A stretch of 64,000 nt of DNA, from NCBI GenBank assembly GCA_009746045.1, contig RPFO01000369.1, forward strand, positions 59,749 through 123,748, read 5' to 3'. A program made the position numbers and the translations under genes. The DNA comes from Mesostigma viride. Taxonomy: Eukaryota > Streptophyta > Mesostigmatophyceae > Mesostigmatales > Mesostigmataceae. The notes beneath the pieces were generated by a model. It was not told the origin of the DNA. It ran no database searches and saw nothing but the letters and a program-made list of their open reading frames with translations. Shown here piece after piece: positions 22,819 to 31,726 of the stretch (positions within the stretch are counted from its first letter, which is position 1; each line of letters starts with the position of its first letter).

Positions 22819-22932
22819 TTCATGAAGGGCCTTGAACGGCGTGCCTCCGGGCATGTCAATTAGTGTCACATGTATGCTTCCACTTATTGTTTTAATGAAG
22901 ATGCTGGTTTTTGTGGGAGCTACGTGGGACAT
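22819..22932 (-). CDS. Ubiquitin-like exon, copy 5 (inverted)
   Basis: The fifth copy mirrors the one at 6967-7080. Immediately upstream on the minus strand is GGGGGAAAAAAAAACAGGCCCTTC before the ATG; the AACAG there could act as a splice acceptor that the other copies lack. The frame is intact. Confidence 0.4.
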
Positions 22933-23004
22933 GAAGGGCCTGTTTTTTTTTCCCCCTCTTGCATGCATGGATGTGTGGAATTGTATGTTGATGGAATTAT
23001 GATT

Positions 23005-23165
23005 TGCCATACACATTTGCTGCATGGATTGTTAGGTGGTGCTGAGCTCAAGATCCTTGTAGAACGCTTACGTCTATGTCAAGGATCTGATTTCTTTTCC
23101 TCTTGCATATATTGTGTCGGTTTGCTTGATTTCTTGCAGGGACCACGAGAGTAAAATGCAAGCGG
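23005..23165 (+). repeat. Right copy of the 170-bp direct repeat
   Basis: This is the diverged counterpart of 6541-6715, again ending at a TTCTTGCAG acceptor-like site. It lies in the same orientation as its partner, unlike the palindrome arms between them. Confidence 0.55.
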
Positions 23166-23243
23166 TCCCACTTTCAAGTCAGCATGTGACGCCCTGTCGA
23201 GCGGCCCGCTTTGTTAGCTAGCTACCATATAGTATTTGATGAA

Positions 23244-23396
23244 AGGCATTGAATGCCGAAGATGTCATAACGCCATAACAGACTGTGTTGAACAGGCATT
23301 GAATGCCGAAGATGTCATATAACGCCATAACAGACTGTGTTGAACAGGCATTGAATGCCGAAGATGTACATAACGCCATAACAGACTGTGTTGAAT
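23244..23396. repeat. Three tandem copies of a 50-52 bp unit
   Basis: Each unit begins AGGCATTGAATGCCGAAGATG, which contains the near-palindrome GGCATTGAATGCC, and ends with CGCCATAACAGACTGTGTTGA. Copies start near 23244, 23294 and 23346 and differ by small indels. The units are contiguous, so this is a minisatellite, not a CRISPR array. Confidence 0.85.
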
Positions 23397-23559
23397 AGTT
23401 GAATCAACGGGTTCTTGCAGCTGTAAACATTAAAATTATTCAAACATTTAATGAAAAAATCATGATTGTTCGTGCTGTTTTGAACAGCGGTTGTTACTGG
23501 CACTGCATGCATGTGTCTGCTGCCAGCATATTGTATTATGGCTGTGTTTCTCAGCGCTG

Positions 23560-23903
23560 TGTTTTCTCACTTTTCTCACTTTTCTCACGTCCTGTTTTTC
23601 TCACTTTTCTCACGTCCTGATTTTCTCACTTTTCTCACATCCTGATTTTCTCACTTTTCTCACGTTTCACACCTCCCGTTTTTCTCACTTTTCTCACGTC
23701 CTGTTTTTTGAGATTTTTCTCACGTTTTTCCCCTTTTTTCACCTTTTTGGGGCAATCTCACCCGGGTGAGAAAGGTGTTTTCTCACCCATTCTCACCCCA
23801 TTCTCACCCTTTTTTCTCACCTTTCTCACCCATTCTCACCCATTTCTCACCCTTTTTCTCACCTTTCTCACCCTTTTTCTCACCATTTCTCACCCATTCT
23901 CAA
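23560..23903. repeat. Right subterminal TTTCTCA-type repeat array
   Basis: Dense repeats of TTTTCTCAC, with variants such as TTTCTCACGTCCTG (several times at 23570-23710) and TTCTCACCC, mirror the TGAGAAA array at the left end. The array stops a few bases before the right terminal inverted repeat at 23908. Confidence 0.7.
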
Positions 23904-23921
23904 AGCCGAGTTCCTGGTGTG

Positions 23922-24856
23922 GAGGCTCTACCGAGGTGATGGGATTAATTCCTGGAGAAGACCTCATAGAATTAACCTGTATGTATTTAATTTTGTGTGT
24001 TTCTAATATCTGGTGGTACTCTGTAATGCCACTTCCATAGGTTTTCTCCATTTCTCATGGAATGGTTTTCCCTGTGGCAGATCTGTTTCTTTTCCAGTTC
24101 CTTAAAAGAAAGGGCTGGGGGAATGGCATTGGCCATTAAAGACATCTGTTCAAGCTCCAAGCTGGAGTGAAGGACATTTCAAGCTACTTCAAGGGTCCCT
24201 GGCAGGGGATGTGATCCCTAAAGAAAAGAAGGGATTGGAGTTAACGTAAAGGATTTACGTTAGATGGATAGAGATTGTTACGCTCTTTCCAACGGCACCT
24301 TGAACGCCTCATTTGGTTAAGGGACGTAATAGTTATGACGTTTCCTAGGCTGTGCCGACAGTACCCGGCGCGCCACTGTGGGCGCGTACGGACACAGGAT
24401 GTACAAGTGTCACTTTGATAGTCCGCAGGACGTTGACAGGACTTGTACAGGACTTGATGGTCAATTGATAGGTATAGGCGTGCTGTAGCGCGCCAGGACC
24501 TATGAGACAATTGATGCTGATTAATGTACGGATAGGTCCACAGGACTAGCCGTATGGACAATTGATAGATCTGCGCGCCAAAGGCGTGCCAGAGTCTGTG
24601 TGATCAATTGATTGACAGTTCAGCTGTGACAGTGCAGCTGAATACTTGGACGCGTCCCTAGCAAGTTATATGAGTGACTTGGTAGCACCGGGACGCTAGC
24701 TCTTGCGTGCACGTTCTCTTGGCACTGCGACCCTGTCGTCTGTGCTGCGTGCAGTCTTGGAAGTGACGTGAATTACGTCTGTGTTTCCCTTATTCATAAT
24801 AAAGGCAACATTCCTGCAAGAGCCATGGCGAACTTCGGCATTTCTCTCTCACAACT
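23922..24856 (+). mobile_element. 3' end of the truncated copia element, including its 3' LTR (24239-24856)
   Basis: Bases 23922-24238 continue the 3' untranslated region interrupted at 2426. The LTR starts AGTTAACG at 24239 and ends CACAACT at 24856, like both LTRs of the complete copy at 30162-37987. An AATAAA lies at 24798-24803 inside the LTR. The LTR has diverged from the complete copy by scattered substitutions and a small deletion near its end, so this copy is older. No 5' LTR is present. Confidence 0.9.
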
Positions 24857-26296
24857 GTAATAGCCTGCCATGGGTATTGCATGTTACTACGAGGAATCCA
24901 CAGTCTCTATTACAAACACGCAAAAGGTTCATGCATTATAATGACAGTTGTGGACTTCCAAGCGCTTAACTTCGCAAACCAAGCCCAAATACCTATTCAA
25001 TTATCAGAGTTTATGACAATTAAGGTGCTGCCGTTAAGGTAGGACAAGAATAGCATCAGGCAAGATATGTATACAAGCATATGAATGGACACCCATACCC
25101 AGTTCTCTAAACCTCTACCTCGCTTTGGGGGACTGTCTTGCAAGGCTAATTGCTTGTGACATGGGCAACGTAGCAGCCGGAACTGTCATGGATCTTAGAG
25201 AAAGCACCCACGTTTACGCAACGGGGCGCAGCCGCAGAGCGCAGCATTATGCAATAACCTGCCTTGAAGTCACACCGGCCATGTGCCGTGATCACATGTG
25301 ATAAAAACTGGCAGAGTTACGAACCAAAAGTTGCCATAAACGTTCTCCCAGCCGGATGCAGGTAATCTTCACACGCCTCGACACCCGGAATCATGAAGCG
25401 CGCACTAGCTATACTTAAGGTACGGTCCTCCACGGGCCACCTTTTCTTGAGCATGAAGTAAATAACCTCAGCGACACTGCCTGGCCGAGCGAGGTCTTCA
25501 GTCTCCCACTACGTAAGGTTCGCTACCCATCGCCTCGAGTGAAATCTGAATTCCTTGCTGCTCCTTGCTCCTTCGACCAAGAAGGACCCTACGTGATAAA
25601 GGACGTGTCTTGATCAATCAATCGCCCAACACGGCCGCCAAAAATCCTCATGATTTAAAGCCGAGGCTCACAGCCCAACCATCAAGGACTGCGGACAGTT
25701 CATCGCCAGTGCCAAGATTAGGAGCACCCGAGGATACCTCGGCATACGACATCGCGACCGAAGCAGTCGTGACAAAAAGACAGTCTCCTTCTGCAGCCGA
25801 CGTTGCTAGCATTTGCCTGCATCTGCACCGTTGTTGGCATTCGGCGGTCCGATTAAAAGCCCAAGAAAGTCCAAAAAAGCACCTTTTTCCATGGGGTGGC
25901 CACGGAGCATCTGACATGGGGTGGCCGTGAAAATTAGATATTCTTTTAGGCCTTGAAGTCAGCTTTCATCCTATCCAATAAAAAGCGCATTCTGACATTT
26001 AGTTAAGTAGTAACCACCAATAGAGTAACCATGCCTCCATTACGGGCCACGCCCGTAATACGGGCCACGCCCGAAATTACAGACGGAGTGTTAATTCTCT
26101 GCTATCCTTCAGATTTCCGGGTAAATGGTATTTTTTATTAACCAAAAGGAATATTAACCAATAATAATCTGCTATCCTTCAGATTCTCTACTATCCTTCA
26201 GATGCTGCCCATGTGCGGCGTGGGACACAACAACAACAACAACAACAACTATCCTTTGGTGGCTCTGCCGGTTAATCCGATTAACGCCTTTATTTT
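24857..26296. other. Unassigned sequence
   Basis: No gene is recognisable. ORFs at 25565-25930 (+) and 25648-25917 (-) have no known domain. Small repeats occur: TACGGGCCACGCCCG twice at 26040-26073, CTATCCTTCAGAT three times between 26101 and 26202, and a CAA run at about 26226-26249. Confidence 0.6.
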
Positions 26297-26565
26297 ATTA
26301 TGCCTCACGGCGTCATGACTCAGGTCCACTGGCTTCCCTGGTCTAATAACGCGCCCTATTAGCCTTTTCGGGGAAATGGGTATGTTTTTTATTAGCCAAT
26401 TATGGACCAAAGAGGTGAGAGGGGAAATGAGTATCAGCGAATCCTAAATGAGAATTATGAGATGGTCACACACGGGTGTGAAGGTGACAGGTGAAGGGCT
26501 AATAGGGCGCGTTATGTGACCAGGGAAGCCAGTGGACCTGAGTCATGTCGCCGTGGGGCATAATG
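26297..26565. repeat. Fold-back repeat with 73-bp arms
   Basis: The arms (about 26297-26371 and 26493-26565) are inverted copies sharing GACTCAGGTCCACTGGCTTC and CGCGCCCTATTAGCC, separated by about 120 bp. A diverged relative of one arm occurs at about 40140-40225 (TTATGTGACCAGGGGAGCCA). It probably represents a fold-back or MITE family. Confidence 0.75.
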
Positions 26566-26950
26566 GTGAATATCTGGTTACGGCCTAGTAGAGTGGTTAC
26601 GACCTGGTTACGGCCCTATTAGCATTTTTCCGGGTAAATGGGTACATTGCATTACCGAAAGAGGCAATATTCGTTTCCCTTGAAAATTCAAGTACAACGG
26701 ACGGCGCGCAAATTTCAGCGTACGGACTGATCCAGGACCGGATCGACCAAACCCGATCTGCCCAAATCTGCCCAAATCTTTCACTTCACGAGTCACTACC
26801 GGATCTGTGCGGCACCTGCGGGCCGACTTCCTGATTCCGTGGACTCTGAGCATAGAACATTTTTTTCTAAGACGGCAGGCTTAGTCTTTAAATTAGACCA
26901 ACCTCGGGCAGTGTTCAATGGCATGGAAGCTCTTGCTGTCGTTTAAACGG

Positions 26951-27026
26951 AGTTATATACATCGATTCCCGCGGAATCGATACTAAGCGCTTAGTATCGA
27001 TTCCGCAGGAATCGATGTTTATAACT
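26951..27026. repeat. 76-bp near-perfect palindrome, copy 1
   Basis: The sequence runs AGTTATATACATCGATTCC...GGAATCGATGTTTATAACT, with the centre at ACTAAGCGCTTAGT. A second copy lies at 27541-27617. The size, full palindromy and repeated occurrence suggest a tiny MITE. Confidence 0.8.
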
Positions 27027-27059
27027 AAAACTTTTGCTTGCGCCGGCAAGGCTAAGGCC

Positions 27060-28091
27060 GATACTAGTCGGGTCATCGAATTGGCTATTCGATTATCGAA
27101 GTCGCCTATTCGACCATCGAACTTTCCTATTTGATTATCGAATTTTCCTTATTCGATTGTCGAAATTTCCTAGTCGACAGGGGGTCAGAGGCCAGCGGCC
27201 TATCATACTCGGCGCCCAGCGAGCCACCGAACTAGGCCTAGTCGATTATAGCGAGACATCGCGTGGACATTAGCCGATTTCGGGGACTTAGCCGATTTTC
27301 GGAGCGACGTCGAACAACACAGATGATTAGCCGGTTGAGCACATCATATCAGTCGAATAGCTAGCGCTGGTACTCCGCCTACTGGTCAGCGGAGAGCACT
27401 TGCCTTTTTCGATTATCATAGCACATTAGGCCGAACGATTAGCGTTCGCAACGTTATTCGCATTACTAGGCGAAAAATCCACCCCCGGAACGATCCTAGC
27501 GGGATTCGAACCCGGGATGCCGGCGTGTCGCAACAGTCTTAGTTATAAACATCGATTCCTTACGGAATCGACACTAAGCGCTTAGTATCGATTCCGCGGG
27601 AATCGATGTATATAACTAAGACTGGTGCGATACGCCGGCATCCCGGGTTCGAATCCCGCTAGGATCGTTCCGGGGGTGGATTTTTCGCCTAGAAATGCGA
27701 ATAACGTTGCGAACGCTAATCGTTCGGCCTAATGTGTTAATCGAATAAGGCAAGTGCTCTCCACTGACTAGGCGGAGTACCAGCGCTAGCTATTCGACTG
27801 ATATGATGTGCTCAACCGGCTAAACATCTGTGTTGTTCGACGTTGCTCCGAAAATCGGCTAAGTCCCCGAAATCGGCTAATTTCCACGCGATGTCTCGCT
27901 ATAATCGACTAGGCCTAGTTCGGTGGCTCGCTGGGCGCCGAGTATGATAGGCCGCTGGCCTCTGACCCCCTGTCGACTAGGAAATTTCGACAATCGAATA
28001 AGGAAAATTCGATAATCAAATAGGAAAGTTCGATGGTCGAATAGGCGACTTCGATAATCGAATAGCCAATTCGATGACCCGACTAGTATCA
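27060..28091. repeat. 1-kb inverted repeat (fold-back) with tRNA B-box-like motifs
   Basis: The left arm 27060-27540 and right arm 27618-28091 are inverted copies with few mismatches. The 77 bases between them (27541-27617) are copy 2 of the short palindrome at 26951. Near the inner end each arm has GGTTCGAATCC (27502-27512 on minus, 27646-27656 on +), the exact B-box of tRNA genes, within a T-arm-like context CCGGGTTCGAATCCCG. The outer part of each arm repeats TCGATTATCGAA-like motifs (27076-27170 and its mirror). The ORFs here reflect the repeats. Confidence 0.85.
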
Positions 28092-28630
28092 CGCTGTCAA
28101 TCAAGTCTGTTGGTTTTTAATTTTGACAGGACTCGCCCAGCATGTTTTCCGCATGTTTTTAGCTCCAGGAGTTATAACAGCTGTAATATCACCAGTGGAA
28201 TGCGGGAGGGGAGGTCGGGCTTAAGGAAAACTTTCTTTTGTTGTCATGCCACCATTCAAGCTCCGTGGTTACATGCACGACAGTGTAAGGCCCCTTCAAG
28301 AGAAGTTTCTGCGATCATAGACCGATAGTGCGCCACCGGTAGTGGTAGAGAAATTTCATGCGTTTCTTGGAACGCCCGTATAGGCTAGGCAAACGAGCTA
28401 CTATCTCGCCCCGGCTAATCTATGAAACGTAAGTGTGCCGCCTTTCCCGTGCGCAAGTGTGGGGATCTCAGCGGGTCATTCGTTGTCACGTTTACGAAGC
28501 GTCTACCCATGTGTTCCATGGCAAACGCGGCCGGTGTGCCTGGCATCCGCAATGTGCTCTGAGCATGGGTGTGTTCGGCATTGGTCTTGGCCGCAGCTTG
28601 TCAGGCCCTGGGTCGCGATGCACGAAGCAC

Positions 28631-28631
<1 letters not shown>
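28092..28631. other. Unassigned sequence
   Basis: I see no recognisable gene, only ORFs of up to 90 codons that run into the adjacent GT microsatellite. Confidence 0.5.
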
Positions 28632-28676
<45 letters not shown>

Positions 28677-28686
28677 CGCGTGTGTA
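28632..28686. repeat. GT/CG dinucleotide microsatellite
   Basis: A (GT)n run passes directly into CGCGCGCG and back to GTGTGT. The mixed GT/CG tract has the alternating purine-pyrimidine pattern that can adopt Z-DNA. Confidence 0.95.
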
Positions 28687-28982
28687 TGACTCTTTGTGTC
28701 CGTAGCCAGTGTTGCCGCTTTAGTTCTGATGTATGACTTGCATCGCAGCACTTTGATATCAACACGGCTCACATTACCAGATTACTAGCAACATTGGTTA
28801 CATGTTGCAAACTGCATTGGTATACAAATAATATTACAAATGCAAATAATCTGTACATAATATACAAAAGAGATGTCAATAATCTGCATTGAAGAAGATG
28901 CAGGTGTTTGACTGTGCATGGAGGCAAGAGCTGCTTGTTGATAGCAGCCACCACCATGGGCTATGTTACGTCGCTTTCACAT

Positions 28983-29130
28983 ATATTTGCCCATCGTCGT
29001 TTTCTTCAGCGCTGTAGTGCATATATGATGGCAGTGCCACAACAATCCATGCCAATGATTTGTCATGATGGGGGGAAAGGATGACAATTCTACCTGGCTG
29101 TTTGACACGTGCATGCTTGACTCGCTCACC
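28983..29130. repeat. Left copy of a diverged duplication flanking the microsatellites
   Basis: Shared landmarks with 29838-29985 include TTTCTTCA.CGCTGTA, GCAGTGCCACAACAATC, a G-run with GA.GATGACA, and CACACGTGCATGC-like endings. The copies are in the same orientation with clear divergence. Confidence 0.75.
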
Positions 29131-29242
29131 CAGCCACTCCCTCCCTCACGCACCCACGCAAGCAAGCACACCCACATCCACACTGTCCCACACACCCAAG
29201 CACGCACACCCACCCACCCAGACAGCCAGACACACACACATG

Positions 29243-29670
<428 letters not shown>

Positions 29671-29837
29671 ATCAAACATGCATGCACGTCTAGTGTCTCT
29701 CCATTTGAGCACCTGTCCTTACACCCCCGCAGTGGCAGCCAAGCGAGGAAGCAACCAAGGGACCAAGCGAACCCCCCAACTGCCCGACATCACCGGAATG
29801 TACCGTCCGGAATGTTCGTATGGCACGTTAATTGCAC

Positions 29838-29985
29838 AAATACCTGCCCCACATTTTCTTCAACGCTGTATAATGCATTATCGCAGTGCCACAACAATCT
29901 GGGCTCTGAGATATTGAATCATACGGGGGGGGGGGGAAGATGACAGGCATACCTGGATGTTTCACACGTGCATGCCTGAACGGCA
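29838..29985. repeat. Right copy of the duplication flanking the microsatellites
   Basis: This is the partner of 28983-29130. It has a longer pure G run (about 29925-29937) and small indels. Confidence 0.75.
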
Positions 29986-30161
29986 CATGGATTATGAAAC
30001 AAATTGAAAGCACGGGCGCACAACATCAACCAATATCATAACTTATTTTACTGTACAAGGTAAGGTTCATTGGTACCACATGCATTACTGGACAACTTGG
30101 GAGTTGGGTTTGATATGGCCTGCAGGCTATCTATTGTGAAAACTGCAAGGCATGCTGGTAT

Positions 30162-30778
30162 AGTTGTGAGGGTAAGAATGCCACGAATTCCGCCATGGTT
30201 CTTGCAGGAAGTTGCCTTTATTAACAATCAGGAAACACAGACGTAAGTCACGTCACTTCCAAGACTGCACGCAGCACAGACGACAGGGTCGCAGTGCCAA
30301 GAGAACGTGCACGCAAGAACTAGCGTCCCGGTGTGACCAAGTCACTCATATAGCTTACTAGGGACGCGTCCAAGTATTCAGCTGCACTGTCACAGCTGAA
30401 CTGTCAATCAATTGATTACACAGACTCTGGCACGCCTTTGGCGCGCAGATCTATCAATTGTCCATACGGCTAGTCCTGTGGACCTATCCGTACACTAGTC
30501 AGCATCAATTGTCTCATAGGTCCTGGCGCGCTACAGTGCGCCTACCTATCAATTGACCATCAAGTCCTGTACAAGTCCTGTCAACGTCCTGCGGACTATC
30601 AAAGTGACACTTGTACATCCTGTGTCCGTACGCGCCCACAGTGGCGCGCCGGGTACTGTCGGCACAGCCTAGGAAACGTCATAACTTTTACGTTCCTTAA
30701 CCAAATGAGGCGTTCAAGGTGCCGTTGGAAAGAGCGTAACAATCTCTATCCATCTAACGTAAATCCTTTACGTTAACT
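30162..30778 (-). repeat. 3' LTR of the complete copia element
   Basis: It runs from AGTTGTGAGGG to CGTTAACT on the + strand. On the coding strand it opens with a hairpin, TAACGTAAA / TTTACGTTA with a 3-base loop, directly after AGT. An AATAAA lies in the coding-strand sequence near its end (TTTATT at about 30217-30222). Confidence 0.93.
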
Positions 30779-31089
30779 CCAATCCCTTCTTTTCTTTAGG
30801 GATCACATCCCCTGCCAGGGACCCTTGAAGTAGCTTGAAATGTCCTTCACTCCAGCTTGAAGCTTGAACAGATGTCTTTAATGGCCATTGCCATTCCCCC
30901 AGCCCTTTCTTTTAAGGAACTGGAAAAGAAACAGATCTGCCACAGGGAAAACCATTTCATGAGAAATGGAGAAAACCTATGGAAGTGGCATTACAGAGTA
31001 CCACCAGATATTAGAAGCACACAAAATTAAATACATACAGGTTAATTCTATGAGGTCTTCTCCAGGAATTAATCCCATCACCTCGGTAG

Positions 31090-31726
31090 AGCCTCCAGTA
31101 CAATGACCTTCTGGCGGTGAGTTACATTAATCCCAGATACTAATCCCATAAAACCCAGTACATATTCAATATAAGTACAATAAATCCATGACAATTAAAA
31201 TACCACTTGACAAAGTAAGGCGTATTACAATAGTTTGCCTGTCATTCTCTCAACAGGGGTCTATTGGCGCCCGTCTTACGGCGCCCGTCTACTTGCCAGA
31301 TGGTAAACTGCCACAGCAAACAAATGACAAAATGAAACACATAGGCAACAATTAAATCCTGCCCTGGGGAACTAGGGAAGTCTGAACAGGCAAACACCTG
31401 AACAGGCCAGCTTGTAGAAACATAATACCAGGGAATCGAACCCCGCCCTATAAACCCCAGAATAAAGGTTCCCAGACCATTGTGAGAGTATGTACAAATA
31501 TACATTTCTTTTAAAATAGAATACATGGTCTGTAATGGACCTGTCAACCTTGTGTAGTCAACAGCATGAACCCCAGCCAAAACCTGGCTGTATCCTGATT
31601 AAAATCAGAGTGAGTGTACCATGGTCCATGAGCCTTAGTACAGACTAAAATACAGGTATTATGCCAGTCACAATGCTGACACTACCACACAATCTGCTCT
31701 CCAATGCCCTATAACCATGCACCAGC
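31090..31726 (-). other. 3' untranslated region of the copia element with a B-box match
   Basis: No gene is visible. On the minus strand the segment contains GGTTCGATTCC (about 31432-31442), also kept in the truncated + copy near 2075. The point at about 31090-31105 is the empty site that defines the CACTA-like insertion in the other copy. Confidence 0.6.

Larger units (their letters stand above)
21338..22932 (-). repeat. Right arm of the large palindrome, without the LTR element
   Basis: The segment is the reverse complement, in order, of the 12592-13085 type segment, the 7673-8087 type segment, the 7180-7672 type segment and the 6955-7125 segment. At 21807-21811 it has a single GGGAC (GTCCC inverted), where the direct copies carry the 4.5-kb LTR element, so it preserves the pre-insertion state. 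Just before it, 21795-21802 has a G run expanded relative to the other copies. Confidence 0.85.
2427..23919. mobile_element. 21.5-kb CACTA-like (EnSpm-type) composite DNA transposon, probably non-autonomous
   Basis: The element splits the 3' untranslated region of a copia copy. The intact copy near 31090-31105 supplies the empty site, so both borders are exact. The ends are inverted repeats: CACTAGGAACTC at 2427-2438 and GAGTTCCTGGTG at 23908-23919. The dinucleotide TG is duplicated at 2425-2426 and 23920-23921. Just inside each end lie dense arrays of TGAGAAA (left) and its complement TTTCTCA (right), the layout expected of CACTA subterminal transposase-binding repeats. I find no DDE transposase inside, so mobility would need one in trans. 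The interior holds other elements, a tandem duplication and a large palindrome. CACTA assignment rests on the termini and the short duplication; another TIR superfamily remains possible. Confidence 0.65.

Noticed and set aside
23244-23396. Possible CRISPR-like array
   Set aside because: The units are contiguous 50-52 bp tandem repeats without unique spacers, and the DNA is eukaryotic.
27495-27660. tRNA gene
   Set aside because: Only a T-arm-like segment with a B-box is present. The outermost stem pair does not match, and no acceptor stem, D-arm or anticodon arm can be built.
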